Shown: positions 11,723 through 23,318, numbered from the stretch's first letter. The stretch: DNA of 64,000 nt from Xanthostigma xanthostigma (GCA_963575645.1 OY754467.1:1612001-1676000); one strand, 5' to 3'. The notes: generated by a model from the sequence alone, not told the origin. Translations and numbers: made by a program.

Positions 11723-12442
11723 TTACGGCGTAAAAAAAGACAGAAGTATATTATGTTTGCACCCTAATAGTTTGATTGCCATTTTATGCTCAGTATAGAA
11801 TAAAAGTATATATGGTTCGGGTTCATTCGCCTATAAATACAGTATAGGTACAACGGAACCGAACAAACCCGATAATCTGACCACTTCCTCGTACAATTTT
11901 CTGACTGAAGAAACAATACGTACAGCTATACTAAAACTAAAACCGGCATCTATAAAATTCAGCGCGCCATAAATCACTGATGGATTGGTTTGATAAGTCA
12001 CAGTGCTACGATAAATCAAAGCGTATAAATCGTTTCCCGCTACCTGTGAATGTGATGCTATATAGAGCAAATCTATATTGACAATGCTAGGAGCTCAGTA
12101 ACAAAACGCCACGAATCTGAAATGTACAGAACAGTGGCGGCGCGTCAACATTTTAAATGGGCGTACCACCTAACACGGGTAGAAATGAGAAAGGAGGAAA
12201 CATTTTTAACAATTAATGTTATAAGGTTTTTTCAAACAAACAAACTGCAATATACACTGTAACACCAGTCACTACTGCCATAAGCCGTGTATCATGCATT
12301 ATAGACGCTAAACAGCTGAAACCATCAGCGTCTATTTTCCGATAAATAAACCTACTGTGATTAACCTATCAAACAGAATTTCTATGGTTTCTAACCTCAA
12401 TCGACACGAATCCAATAGGATCAATCTCTATCTATCTGAATG
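11723..12442. other. No gene recognised
   Basis: The longest frame (minus strand, 11831-12070) has no convincing domain. The GGGCGTACCAC motif near 12160 resembles the end of the preceding small TIR repeat but has no partner. Confidence 0.35.
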
Positions 12443-13227
12443 CAAGGGCGTAGATAATTTTTTTTTCTGGGTTGGAAGCAAAAATAAATTCAATATTTAT
12501 TTTAAGTTTTATTAATATCACCCAAGAATACTCACGAAGGAAGGTGTCAAGCAAAATATTAATTCCCAAACCAATTTTACAAATTTTTTTTCACGAAGTA
12601 TTTTAAAATTTTATTTTTTAGCCAGGTATTATTTTCAGTTTTATTTTTGTATTATTATTAGTGATGTGCCAGATCGTTAAAAATGTATATCCGCGGATAC
12701 GGATCTGAATACGGATATTTGGTTTCAAGATCCGCGGATACGGATACGGATCTTAAGTTTCTAAGAGTACGCGGCGGTAAAAATTGCACATCGACCTTTG
12801 GAAATAGACTATCTGTTATGGGAAAAAGTTATTGACCTCTTTAAGAGTCAACTCTCATAACAGATTGTCTCTTTCCAAAGATCGATGTGCAATATCTCAT
12901 TATAAAGATAGTTTTTTAGTACCTTTGAGTTATGTATTATTGGTATGGTACTCACTACGATAAATGTTTGCAATATAAAGGTGCCAAATACGATTTTAAG
13001 AAATAAAAAATAATCTGAATGGAATTTAACAGTTTTTCATTATTACCTAACCACCTATATATATAAAATTTCATCTATGAATTGAAAATTAATAAGGTAA
13101 AAGATCCGCCAAGAACTAACAGATACGGATACGGATCTTTTTTCTCCCGCGGATACGGATATCCGGCAAATCACTAATTATTATAATCCTGGGGGGTAAT
13201 TATCCCCTTTACCCCCCATAGCCCTTG
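12443..13227. mobile_element. hAT-type MITE (family BB), interrupted by J1
   Basis: The ends CAAGGGCG and GCCCTTG are flanked by an exact 8-bp duplication TCTGAATG (12435-12442 and 13228-13235), typical of hAT elements. It is about 260 bp without the J element inside it. Internal sequence (ACTCACGAAGGAAGGTGTCA, then a run of G near the right end) recurs at 15485-15650 and 23984-24250. Confidence 0.85.
12659..13176. mobile_element. hAT-type element J, copy 1
   Basis: The ends TAGTGATGTGCC and TTTGCCGGATATCC-type (reverse) are flanked by a perfect 8-bp duplication ATTATTAT. CCGCGGATACGGAT is repeated under both ends, as expected of subterminal transposase sites. An internal inverted repeat pairs GCACATCGACCTTTGGAAA with its complement around a short spacer. 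It is inserted in BB1; the BB copy near 24166 shows the empty site. No transposase. Confidence 0.9.
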
Positions 13228-13235
13228 TCTGAATG

Positions 13236-13543
13236 TGTGAACATAGAGTGATTACAGTGGATCAATAATTTCTCGTAATGTTCCTATAGCCTCAAATAGA
13301 GTGAATATAATGGTCTATCAATATTATTAGTCTAAAGGCGACTACAATGTATTATGTAAGGCCGTAGACATTAAGACATAACATGTAAGCGCGGTAGATT
13401 TAACTTGCCATAAAAACAATTTAGTCGACAATATCGCACATATCTGAGGCCGAAATACAAAACCGCTTAATGTGAAAACCACGATAATGATAGTTTATTT
13501 GCAAATATTAACACACATCTCATACAAAATGTTATTTTATGCC
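13236..13543. other. No gene recognised
   Basis: Nothing identifiable between the two transposons. Confidence 0.35.
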
Positions 13544-14045
13544 GGCACTTCACATGGCTATTTGTATTTGGCATATTTGGCAAACAATTACCAAGTGTGG
13601 ACAGTCTATTTGACAAGGCCTTATTTGCCTATTTGACAAATAAGGCCAATACCAAATACGCGTTACCGTTCGCTTGTCGGTTTTAAGAGACACATCAAAG
13701 GAGTCAAATAGGCAAATACGCAAATAAACTGTCCACACAATGGCCATATATTCAGAAGCGCACGCGCCGTGAACTTGTACGGACGTGCCAGTATTTTTGT
13801 GTCTGTGCTGTGAGCGAGAACAGGAACAATTACTATTGAAAATGAATTGGGACAATGAAACACTGTTAAAATTCCTGGAATTTTGAACCTTGCCTTCTGC
13901 TGCCAAATGTTTGTGTGTTTGCTATTTGACTGCCATGTGTGGATGGTCGTATTTGCCTCTATTTGCATGTTTGTCTTGAACGTCATATATTTTGCCGAAT
14001 ACAACAAACACCTAATAGCGAACACAAATAGCCATGTGACGTGCC
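13544..14045. mobile_element. TIR element, GGCACKTCACATGGC ends
   Basis: The left end GGCACTTCACATGGCTATTT and the reversed right end GGCACGTCACATGGCTATTT are inverted repeats of about 22 bp. ATTTGGC and TATTTGAC motifs recur inside, and GTGTGGAC appears near both ends. The two overlapping frames on the minus strand are shadows of this repeat. No clear 8-bp duplication; hAT-like is only a guess. Confidence 0.65.
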
Positions 14046-14420
14046 ACCTTTATACCTAATACTGAAAAATACACAGCATGAAACCGCATTAAAAATTAAA
14101 TAATATGTCAATTTAAATAACTACGACTGTAGAATTTTATACAAGTGACCGGTAATTGCTCGTATTCCTCTCGGGAGAAGAAACTATGACTAATTTGGAC
14201 TGATGATTTCGAGAAAATCTACTTCGGTTTTCTTTTTAGAAAAATACGAATTTTTGTTGCAATAAAAATGGTCTCCCTATTTATTCGTCTTTATTTGTCT
14301 TCTGTTCACAGGCATATCTTTGGTGTCAGATATAAAGAACTCCAGTCGAAAAACCTAGTTTTTAAACCGTTATTACCGTACGAAAGAAAATAAAATTTAG
14401 ACGAAATTTCAATAAAAAAA

Positions 14421-15068
14421 TTGGTTGTCTGTAAAGTCGGTTTACGGACGATAGTTTTACGTGATAATGTATTCCGTAATACATAACCTAAACCTCCCAA
14501 AATTTGGTTTCAATCCGCTTATCCTTGGTGTCGGAATGATAAGAAATGTCAAAAGTGACGTTTGCAATTGTCAAAGTATTATGTTCTTATAATAATTAGT
14601 TATTCCAATACTTAACTTAGAAGGCGTTGCATTTCACAAAATACTAATGTCAAAAAATTGAATTAAACATTAGAAATGCAGCCGTTTTCATGTTAAGACA
14701 AGACATACGTTATCTTCTAATTTCCATGTACGGCAAACAAAGACGACCGACCGCGTCGCGCCATGCATTAGACAACATTGCATTTATACAGCTATTTTTC
14801 TATATAAATTTGTATAAAAAAACTGTTTAGGCTAATTCTGTTATACGAATCTATGTAAAATGTTCTCCTCTTTCGTTTAAGACTGGTTTCAAACCGATCT
14901 GATTTAAATTGAGCGAGAAATTAGCAAAAAGCACGCACAGGGTCAGGCGGAACGTTACGCGTTAGGAACGTTAGGATTTAGGAACGTTACACTTTTTCGT
15001 GCATGCAGCCGGTGTTTTATCAATTTATAAGATTGGTGATTCATCAATTTATAAGACGTTATCACGTC
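14421..15068 (-). mobile_element. Family M copy 2, uninterrupted long form
   Basis: The same ends and interior as M1 in opposite orientation, about 650 bp. Through 14788-14800 it reads without break across the position where M1 carries its Helitron, so it serves as the empty site. The outer flanks share GAAATTT (just before the A-run on the left, and after GTCAAAAT on the right), possibly a short target duplication. Confidence 0.8.
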
Positions 15069-15484
15069 AAAATGAAATTTAACAAATTTTGACTTAAGTA
15101 TTTTGTACACGACACCAGAGATATTATATAACGCAGTGAAATGAAGTCGTGCGTCGGGGATTCGAACTTCAAGTCCATTAATTAACACATTCAGTAGGCG
15201 GCGGAGAGGACGGGCCTTGCCCCCGGTCGAACCGGGCCAACGTAGGGGAGTTTATTGTTTTGCGTAAGAGTCACACTAACCGTAAAACATCTATATGACT
15301 TGTCCTTCAAGTCGCAGTCAGGGTTGACCAAACTTCATTACAGATTATGTATTTTTAAGAACACTGATTGAAATTGTAAATCTTATCCGATCTTTAAACT
15401 GGAAAGGCGGAAATATCAGTAGCGCCATGAGAGCTGTAACCGTTTTTAGGGAAGGGGAAAGGACTGGACATAAAGAGTGCTATG
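15069..15484. other. No gene recognised
   Basis: Moderate GC near 15190-15260, no domain seen in short frames. Confidence 0.35.
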
Positions 15485-15650
15485 AGTAAAGGCGTAGATA
15501 TTTTTTTTCTAAGGGGGGGGGGGGTAATACCAAAAAAATCGATATTTTCTTAAATCACATAATAATACTCACTAAGGAAGATGTCAAGCAAAATATTAAT
15601 TCCCAAACTAATTTTACAAATTTTTTTCAAGAAAGTATTTCTAAAAAAAA
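15485..15650. repeat. BB family fragment
   Basis: GGCGTAGATATTTTTTTTCT, a G-run, and AGATGTCAAGCAAAATATTA match BB1 and BB3. It abuts the Helitron fragment on its right; the right terminus is lost. Confidence 0.65.
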
Positions 15651-15659
15651 AATTAAAAA

Positions 15660-16009
15660 TATATTCGCTCAACGTGGGGCTCGAACCCACGTCCCTGATA
15701 TTAACAGTCGCATGCTCTACCGACTGACCTAGCCGGGCTTGTGAATGTACGACCTAATATTGATATATGTAGTTACGGCATTTCACCTGAATAGAAGCTA
15801 TTTTTGAGATACATTTTGCAACATTTTTCATTGATGCTCCGCTCCTATTGGTTGTAGCGTGATATTAATAAGCCTATAGCCTTCCTCGATAAATGGGCTA
15901 TCCAACAATTTTTTTTTTTCAATTTGAACCAGTAGTTCCTGAGATTAGCGCGTTCAACCAACCAAACAAACAAACAAACAAACTCATCAGCTTTATATAT
16001 TAGTATAGA
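15660..16009 (-). mobile_element. Helitron fragment with 5' end
   Basis: Read on the minus strand it begins TCTATACTAATATATAAAGC (16009 downward), the 5' terminus of the same Helitron family as 46251-46802. It then carries AATCTCAGGAACTACTGGTT and ATAGCCCATTTATCGAGGAA type blocks and a tRNA-Lys-like stretch. The 3' cap with CTAG is missing, replaced by a BB fragment. Confidence 0.75.
15667..15738 (-). pseudogene. tRNA-Lys-like sequence carried by a Helitron
   Basis: A 72-nt cloverleaf-like sequence: acceptor GCCCGGC pairs with GTTGAGC at six of seven positions, with D-arm TCAGTCGGTAGA, T-arm GTGGGTTCGAGCCCCAC and variable GGAC. It resembles tRNA-Lys(CTT), but the anticodon position reads GTT and the anticodon stem has two mismatches, so a working tRNA is unlikely. 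The shortened counterpart at 46495-46555 sits at the same place in another Helitron copy. Confidence 0.75.
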
Positions 16010-16252
16010 CTATAGATAAAAGATTTTAGAAACTGTTCAACCATGTGCCATAATAATTGCAAGGGAAGTAGTAAAGGCGACATATATAATGGTCTGTTCT
16101 AACCGCACCACGTCAGTGTAGTCTGTACTTCCCCGAATCTTCTGCTTACATACGAACGTTACATTAAATACACATGTATCTTATAGCTTCATTTGTGTCG
16201 GCAGTTCTCAACATTTTGACAAGTAAATTAAGCTATGTAAGTTGGATAAAAT

Positions 16253-16939
16253 TAGTGTTGGGCGATTATGAATGATGTAATCGAAATATTTCGATTATGG
16301 CCGAATAATCGATCATTCGATTATGGCAACCGAGATATCATTCGCTTGAATCGATTATGAAATATGAAATGAATATTAAATCCCGACACAGTACTATTGC
16401 TATGTCCACTGTGGATATTAATGTGATATATCGATATATCATTCGGTATCTGCATCTACATGCACTGGGATGGGAAGTTTTTGCTGGCAGTGTTTTATTT
16501 AATAAACTACCGAATAGCTTAACTGAAATTCAGTGTGGTAAAGAATTTAAGTTCAAACTTAAATCAAATTCCTAAAAAATTGTTTTTCTGACATTAAGGA
16601 TTTTTTAAATTTTAATTTTAATGTTCAACTCATTATTATTATGTATCCATCTAGGGCATAACAAATATATTTCTATTTCTATTCGATCATACCAGTGATT
16701 CCATTATTAATATTGTGTTAAGTAATATTAACAAATCTAAATTGCAAAGTTAGAACATAATTCATAATCGATATTTTGAATGATCATTCGCTTATACCGT
16801 AAAAGTAAATAAAACGAAATTAATAATTGCCAAGTTTGCGCATCATTCATAATCGATAATTCGAATGATCATTCGATTATAAAAACCGATTATTTCGATT
16901 CATTCGATTATTTAAATATATCGATTATACCCAACACTA
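16253..16939. mobile_element. hAT-type element K with CGATTAT-rich ends
   Basis: The ends TAGTGTTGGG and CCCAACACTA are flanked by GATAAAAT and GTTTAAAT, matching at six of eight positions. Subterminal regions are packed with TCGATTAT and CATTCGATTAT motifs on both sides. The interior holds a LINE fragment. Confidence 0.75.
16480..16691 (+). pseudogene. LINE ORF2 C-terminal fragment and 3' end
   Basis: The frame ending at 16575 reads ...GSVLFNKLPNSLTEIQ... and finishes KFKLKSNS, matching the usual C-terminal pattern of Jockey/CR1-group LINE reverse transcriptases (FNxLPxxI...FKxxLK). The following 110 bases end in TTTCTATTTCTATT, a typical simple 3' tail. No upstream reverse transcriptase remains. 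The frame upstream of about 16480 is not clearly LINE-derived. Confidence 0.55.
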
Positions 16940-17366
16940 GTTTAAATACTGTTGGAAAAATTACCACGTAGGTACTCAGTAATAATTATGATTACATGAA
17001 AAATTCGGGATGTTTTCTTACCCTGTAAGCTTCGGTTAAGTGGAATAAATCAAACAGCACTCACCTGAAAAAGAAAAAATAAACGTAAATATTCATTAAC
17101 AAAAAAATGTAGCTGTAAGTATATACGCAAAAATGACAAACTATTTTCACGCGATTTCCGACTAAAAACTAAACCGAACCTGTTTTTCCCTTGCGGAAAC
17201 ATAACAAATATAATAAATAAACAAACATAAAACAAATAATATTTTTGACCCCAAAGTGATTATAATGGTAAACAGCCTGTTCTATACAAAATACAAGGGT
17301 ATTTATTTTATTGTAATTAATTGAACGTTAATTATACAGTATGTGTGCAGGGCTGTATCGATTTTT
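16940..17366. other. No gene recognised
   Basis: AT-rich, short frames only. Confidence 0.35.
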
Positions 17367-17560
17367 GACGTGATAACGTCTTATAAATTGATGAAACACC
17401 GGCTGAATGCACGAAAAAGTGTCACGTTCCGAAATGTGTCACGTGCCGCGCACGATCGGCCCAAGTTTGACAGCTACTAAAATTTAGGTTATGTATTATT
17501 CGAGCGGAATACGTTATCACGTAAAACTGTCGTCCGTAAACCGACTTTACAGACAACCAA
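17367..17560 (+). mobile_element. Family M copy, minimal form
   Basis: Only about 195 bp: both M ends are present (GACGTGATAACGTC left, CTTTACAGACAACCAA right) with an interior reduced to ACGATCGGCCCAAGTTTGAC and AGCTACTAAAATTTAGGTTA. It shares AGCTACTAAAATTTAGG with the 420-bp forms, so it is probably an internal-deletion derivative of them. Confidence 0.8.
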
Positions 17561-17727
17561 TTTTTTTTTTATTTTTACATGAAAAAGAGATGTACCTTTC
17601 CGTAACTTCCCCAAAAATGCGCTGATCTGAAAAGTATATTCTTTTTTATTTTGTCGGAGTAACAACTTCATGCCAATAGAATCAGCGACATACTACATAA
17701 AAAAATAAAAATATGCCCTTTCCCTGA

Positions 17728-17940
17728 ATTTTTAGAGCTTAGGATTTTTTAAGTTTGTGAATTTAATGGATATTCCTATATCTAAAATCTCGCTAAACAT
17801 AACTGTAGCTAAAAATCTATTGGTTTTTAGGCTATACGCCCATGGACACTTTTCCTTAGTGACCTTTAAACTATAAAATAAAAACAGTTTCGATCAATTT
17901 AACCGAAAATCAAATCTCATACGGTTTGTGCGGGGTCCTT
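17728..17940 (+). repeat. Dispersed repeat T, copy 1
   Basis: GAGCTTAGGATTTTTTAAG, TATATCTAAAATCTCGCTAA, GCCCATGGACAC and GGTTTGTGCGGGGTCCTTT also occur in that order at 44436-44655. The GGACCCCGCACAAACC end also appears as a fragment near 62810. The frame at 17928-18128 is not supported as a gene. Confidence 0.65.
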
Positions 17941-18355
17941 TGTCGGTATGGAAATGGCTCAAATTACACGATTCTCCATTTTTTCCCCCTAGTAAATGTT
18001 CAAAAATTAAAACACACTTGAGCGGCCCTGTTTCTGAACACCTAGTTCCCTGTAAGTCAACATTACACCTAAGTAATTTGTGTGACGAAACACACGTATT
18101 TCGCGATATTATGTCAATGTTTGCCTAGCGATTGATTAATGTGAACATATTAGCCTACGTTGGGAATAGATACATCAATTATAATTTAGCGTATGCAGAC
18201 TATTTTGGAAATTATATAAACCTGCGCAATGAGTCTACCGTCTAAATCTATAGTACCTACAATCAAAATTTGTCCAAACTCCGAAACATATTTTACTGTC
18301 ATTTTAAAAGCTTTTTTTTTTGCCGCACACGTCCCTACAAGTCAAGGTAAGTAGC
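17941..18355. other. No gene recognised
   Basis: Short frames only; no repeat match within the window. Confidence 0.35.
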
Positions 18356-18562
18356 ACAGAGGTTGCCTCGTTCCGTTTAATAGTAGTGGAAGAATGACGT
18401 CACCCGGCGGACCTGTCAAATCATTGCAACGGCTGTCGTTTAGTAGCAGTATTTAATGATTTCTTTGACATTTGTTAAATACTGTCATTTAAGTGTAAAC
18501 AACAGCCGTTGCAATCGTTTGACAGGTCCGCCGGATGACGTCATCTTTCCGTTACTATTCGA
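18356..18562. mobile_element. TIR element L, copy 1, compact palindromic form
   Basis: It starts ACAGAGGTTGCCTCGTTCC. Inside, GATGACGTCACCCGGCGGAC and CTGTCAAAT...GCAACGGCTG pair with GCCGTTGCAATCGTTTGACA and CCGCCGGATGACGTCATC. The same end is found at 39151 and 53094. TGACGTCA sites lie in both arms. Confidence 0.65.
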
Positions 18563-19540
18563 TGTGTCTACCGACGGATCAGTGACCTTGGTTCCAAAAT
18601 AAAAATGATTTTTATTGCTTTTTCCGTTTTGTTTAATTAAATATTTAACTAGATAAAATGTCTTACTAAGCCCGACGCGTAAAAAACAATTCGCTGCACT
18701 CGAGACGGTACACTGGCCGTTTCAGGACAGAATCTCATATAAGATCTCGAATTGGCTTATTCTTTGCCATGGTTACCTACATATAATGTATTCCACGTGG
18801 TTGCAATAAAATTAGCTACATTTTCATATATGACAATATAAAAAACCCTATAACTGCAAAATACTAATTCGAAGGTGCTTGTCTACCTGGTTTTATGCCA
18901 GGAATCAAAATGTCGACCAAACTTTGGCATTTTATATAGGTACATATTTTACTGAAAACTCGATAACTACTTTTCAGAAATAAAATTAACAACTTTAATT
19001 TTTTATTGAAAATAGCTGTGCCAGGAAATTGAATGTCAATCAAATCAATTTTTCTTTATTAATAAATTATATTATCAAATTTCATTAGAAAACTCGATGG
19101 ATGAAGATCGAGCCAAATCGGAATCTTGTACTATCAGGCTAACCGAGCCCCGAGGTTACTGGAAGAAATAAAGTTATACTTCTGGTTATTTATTTAGTTT
19201 TGTGCTATAGCGGTGCGGCGCCATAAACCAAAACTTTTACATTTTTAACTAGCGGTCCCGTTTCCATGATGAATTATTGTTATTTCAGTATCGTAAAAGT
19301 GGTGAATTATCGTGACTCTTCTCTGTTTACATGAAAATTGTATTTATGCTTTTTCTGTCTTCTTCTATCTTAACTGTTCGTGCGATCGCGGCTCCTTCTC
19401 TATTTCCTGAACAGTGACAGCTGAACAAAACTTTATGTTGTAGTCCCGATGCATTATGGGAATTAAACAATTTATTATGAACATTAATTTACATTATAAT
19501 CTGCTATATTATAAGCTCGCATGCAGCTAATTAGCAACAA
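18563..19540. other. No gene recognised
   Basis: No long frame, no repeat detected within the window, and no splice-supported exon that I can justify. Confidence 0.35.
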
Positions 19541-19680
19541 CTAGCTGCAACCCGTGCGAAAAACGACTATACATTCGATTTTGATATACACCACAACTGA
19601 AATCCACTGTCAGTTTGAGGTTATCTGTTAAAATTTTTTGAGGTTATGTGGATCTGTCATCATATTCGAATCTGATTGTT
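19541..19680 (-). mobile_element. Possible Helitron 3' end
   Basis: On the minus strand the sequence ends GCACGGGTTGCAGCTAG followed by T, resembling other Helitron caps here (GGTAGCGGCTAG, GGGACCGCTAG). The rest of the element is not recognised, and the hairpin is weak. Confidence 0.35.
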
Positions 19681-19731
19681 TCTTTTCAGTAGAAATTTAT
19701 GTTTCTCGAAAACATGTTCACTAGAGGACTG

Positions 19732-20236
19732 GTCGTTAAAAATTAAATTTTTTTCGACACCCTCTAAAAAGCTTCCCTTTCCTGTAAAAACGCAAGCAAC
19801 AAGCCATTTTTGTTCTTTTTAAATTTACCGTGACAAAAATTATAATTTCGTCACCGAAATGTAATAAATTATTGATAATTAAGTATGATCAATAATTATA
19901 CTTTATTATGATTAACATTTACTTGAGTCTTGGAATTAATGAATCTGCTCATAAAAAATAAGTTTACCTACATTAATTTAGTTTCAAAATAAAAATAATG
20001 ATTCTTATTATTAACTACACAACATAAAATAAAAAAAAATCTATGCTTTGTTTATTTCGAACACAAAATTGTTTGTATTTCAGAAAAAATGATGTTTGTT
20101 GTGAGAAATTTCGAAAAACATACGATTGTACCAAAAAATGCGGCGCGTGTTATTTATTTTAAAAAGCTTGTCCTTGTCTTTTACATCAAAAAGAAGCTTT
20201 TAAGGGGTCGTCGAAAAAAATTTAATTTTTAACGAC
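19732..20236. mobile_element. TIR element N, about 45-bp ends
   Basis: GTCGTTAAAAATTAAATTTT with TTTCGACACCCTCTAAAAAG on the left matches the reverse complement of the right end (CTTTTAAGGGGTCGTCGAAA, then AATTTAATTTTTAACGAC). It is about 505 bp with no transposase frame. Duplication not clear. Confidence 0.7.
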
Positions 20237-20423
20237 ACAGGTTTTGCCAAGTTCCATAATGTAATTGTATATGGAAATTTTTTGTGGGAATAAATTATAA
20301 TTATTTATTTAGTCTAATTATGTCCACTCACAAAAAGAACGTTCTAGCATGTTCGTTCCACCTTAAAACTACTTTGCTAAAATCTAAATTTAAAATTTTA
20401 ATAGGGAATACATGCGTCAAAAC

Positions 20424-20944
20424 TAGTAATGTGCCGGATCGTTAAAAATGTATATCCGCGGATACGGATCTGAGTACGGATATTTGGTTTCAAGTTCCGC
20501 GGATACGGATCTTAACTTTCTTAGAGTACGTGGCGGTAAATATTGCACATCGACCTTTGGAAAGAGACTATCTGTTATGGGAAAAAGTTATTGACCTCTT
20601 AAAGAGTTAACTCTCATAACAGATTGTCTCTTTCCAAAGATCGATGTGCAATATCTCATTATAAAGATAGTTTTTTAGTACCTTTGAGTTATGTACTATT
20701 GGTATGGTACTCACTACGATAAATGTTTGCAATATAAAGGTGCCAAATACGATTTTAAAAAATAAAAAATAATCTGAATAGAATTTAACAGTTTTTCATT
20801 ATTACCTAAACACCTATTATACCTATATATAAAATTTTATCTATGAATTGAAAATTAATAAGGTAAAAGATCCGCCAAAAACTAACGGATACGGACTTTT
20901 CTTCTCCCTCGGATATCCGCGGATACGGATATCCGGCACATCTA
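20424..20944. mobile_element. hAT-type element J, copy 2
   Basis: Same structure as J1 (TAGTAATGTGCCGG start, subterminal CCGCGGATACGGAT, internal inverted repeat). It is flanked by a perfect 8-bp duplication GTCAAAAC on both sides. About 521 bp, non-coding. Confidence 0.92.
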
Positions 20945-21255
20945 GTCAAAACGTAAAAATATTGTCGACAGCCAATTTCAAGGCATAAAATCTGTATAAT
21001 TTCCCCTTAAGTTAAATATAACGACTTGTGTATTTGGATCTCTACGGAGTAATATTCGTTTTGTGCAAGTTCTGACACATTAACCTAGTTTAGCCGACGC
21101 TACTGAATGGGACAGAGGAAAGCTTTAAACAGTCCCAGTACTGCCCTCGTTCCACCGCGCTGCCCGACCTACGGCTTGTCCATGTCGCAATGTAAGTGTA
21201 CATAGTTCTGCAGTTCACGGAGTTGTCTAACAGTTCCTGTAAGTTATTTATTTGC
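20945..21255. other. No gene recognised
   Basis: A minus-strand frame covering 21090-21305 runs into the tandem array and has no recognised domain. Confidence 0.35.
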
Positions 21256-21764
21256 GCTCGTTGATCTGCTGTTTCGTCCTGCGATGCAAGTTGCAACTTT
21301 GTCATGTTTAGAGAGAAAATACAGGACGAATGAAAAACTAATATAACCCATTTTATGAATTGAAGTTTTGACTGGATCGAAATCTACTGGATTACGTCAC
21401 TATTGTAGTATTGAATTTAAGGTAGGTACTCGTTGATCCGTTGTTTCGTCCTGCGTTGCATGTTGCAACTTTGTCATGTTTATAGAGAGAAAATACAGGA
21501 CGAATGAAAAACTAATATAACTCGTTTTATGAATTGAACTTTTGACTGGATCAAAATCTACTGGATTACGTCACTATTGTAGTACTGAATTTAAGGTACT
21601 CGTTGATCCGTTGTTTCGTCCTGCGTTGCATGTTGCAACTTTGTCATGTTTATAGAGAGAAAATACAGGACGAATGAAAAATTAATATAACTCATTTTAT
21701 GAATTGAAGTTTTGACTGGATCAAAATCTACTGGATTACGTCACTATTGTAGTATTGAATTTAA
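21256..21764. repeat. Tandem array, three units of about 170 bp
   Basis: Units start at 21256, 21428 and 21598 with CTCGTTGATCYGYTGTTTCG. They contain TTGCAACTTTGTCATGTTTA, GAGAAAATACAGGACGAATG and CTACTGGATTACGTCACTAT. Units 2 and 3 are the closest. The array ends exactly where element F1 begins (TTAAGGTAG). Confidence 0.85.
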
Positions 21765-22255
21765 GGTAGTTCACTCGTAAAACGACGTTTCTTATAGGAA
21801 TAATAAAAATGAAGAAAATAATATATAAATAATAAAATAAAAATGAAGTATAAAGTTAATAAAAGTGCCTTATATTAAATTTAAAAAAAATTAATTTTTT
21901 TCAGCGACTATAAAACGAGATATTAACAATCAAAATGGAGGTATACCATGTATAAAGAAAACGAGTACATTCCAAAATATCTCGAAAACGGTTCTTAGTA
22001 TATTTCTTAAAAATTAATGCATTGTAAATTCAAAAATTATAAATTTTTTGAAACTTTACCGATTTTTTGAGTAAATATAGTTTTTTAAAATACAAATATT
22101 TTTATTGTAATTCTAATTATACAGAAGTTATCTGTATATGAAAGCATGTGTTGGGTACAGTCGCTTAAAAAAATGCACGGGGAATCTCTATAACTATTGA
22201 TATTTTCTATTATATACGCTCTACTTTTGTCTATGATTGTCGCGAGTGAACTACC
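21765..22255. mobile_element. TIR element F, copy 1
   Basis: The ends GGTAGTTCACTCG and (reversed) GGTAGTTCACTCGCGAC are preceded by TTAA and followed by CTAA, suggesting a TTAA target as in piggyBac- or Kolobok-like elements. It is about 491 bp without coding sequence. The right half (ACGAGATATTAACAATCAAA, GTGTTGGGTACAGTC) matches 49500-49836. Confidence 0.7.
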
Positions 22256-22549
22256 CTAAAGCGTTTATATTTTTAAATCGCCTGTAGTACGTGGGTCTCG
22301 ATTACACAGCAAACATACATTGTAACATGATTTAACGTACTTTCTCTGTGTTTCTCTATAAATGTTATCTGCAAACATAGATACCATATTTCATTTACGC
22401 TTTAAAGAATAAAAGAGAAGAATTCCGCTACTTTTTTTTTTTAAATATATAAAACTAATATAATGAATCGTTCGCATCTAAAACGGTTTAAATTCATGAA
22501 TTAGTTTTTTCGATTTGTTGTTTAAACAAATACAAATGTAAACTCTATA

Positions 22550-23314
22550 CAGGGTGTCCCATTAAGAATGGGACATAGAACAACCGCAGATTCTCCAATT
22601 CAAAATAAAACGATTAAGCGAAATATGCTTAGATAAATTGTTACTTGCTCTACCAGTGGCGTACGGCAGGAGTAAGTAATGCTTGTACCCCTTCTAAATG
22701 TTACGCCGCTGTCTAAATTTTAATTTTGACTATAATTTTAATTTTTTTGATATTTTCTAAGTCAATAATGTACACTTGTTAGTTTGTTGTAAAGTCATTG
22801 GTTTTCGAGATATTCGCAGTTAAAGATAGATAGACATGTACTTTTTATTTGTATTATTATTAATAATATTCATTTTTACAATTTTGTCTTAAAAAAACTG
22901 CGAATATCTCGAAAACCAATGACTTTACAACAAACTAACAAGTGTACATTATTGACTTAGAAAATATCAAAAAAATTAAAATTATAGTCAAAATTAAAAT
23001 TTAGACAGCGGCGTAACATTTAGAAGGGGTACAAGCATTACTTACTCCTGCCGTACGCCACTGGTAGAGCGTACTGAACTAATTTTTTTATTGTTAGGTG
23101 CATTTTATGATATTTAACAAGTGTGCCGATTTGAGTAAAATTATACGGTGTATTAAAAAAATTATGGACATTAATAATTTTTCAATTTTCAACTTCAACA
23201 CCCTGTATTTCGGAAACGAGTAACATTTTATCTAAGCATATTTCGCTTAATCGTTTTATTTTGAATTGGAGAATCTGCGGTTGTTCTATGTCCCATTCTT
23301 AATGGGACACCCTG
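22550..23314. mobile_element. Outer palindromic MITE, CAGGGTGTCCCA ends
   Basis: Arms of about 100 bp begin CAGGGTGTCCCATTAAGAAT and pair with the right end. Both sides are flanked by TATA (22546-22549 and 23315-23318). The arms include CGATTAAGCGAAATATGCTT. A second palindromic element lies inside it. No protein. Confidence 0.75.
22647..23070. mobile_element. Inner palindromic MITE nested in the outer one
   Basis: Near-perfect inverted arms of about 175 bp begin GCTCTACCAGTGGCGTACGG and include CTTGTTAGTTTGTTGTAAAG and TTCGAGATATTCGCAGTT. The spacer is about 60 bp and AT-rich. Since the pairing extends to the very edge, no separate target duplication can be read. Confidence 0.75.
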
Positions 23315-23318
23315 TATA

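Noticed and set aside
11831-12070. Minus-strand frame with a vague resemblance to an insect chemoreceptor C-terminus (GALNFIDAGFSFSI)
   Set aside because: The spacing of motifs is wrong, no membrane-segment series or upstream exon is visible, and the resemblance could be chance.
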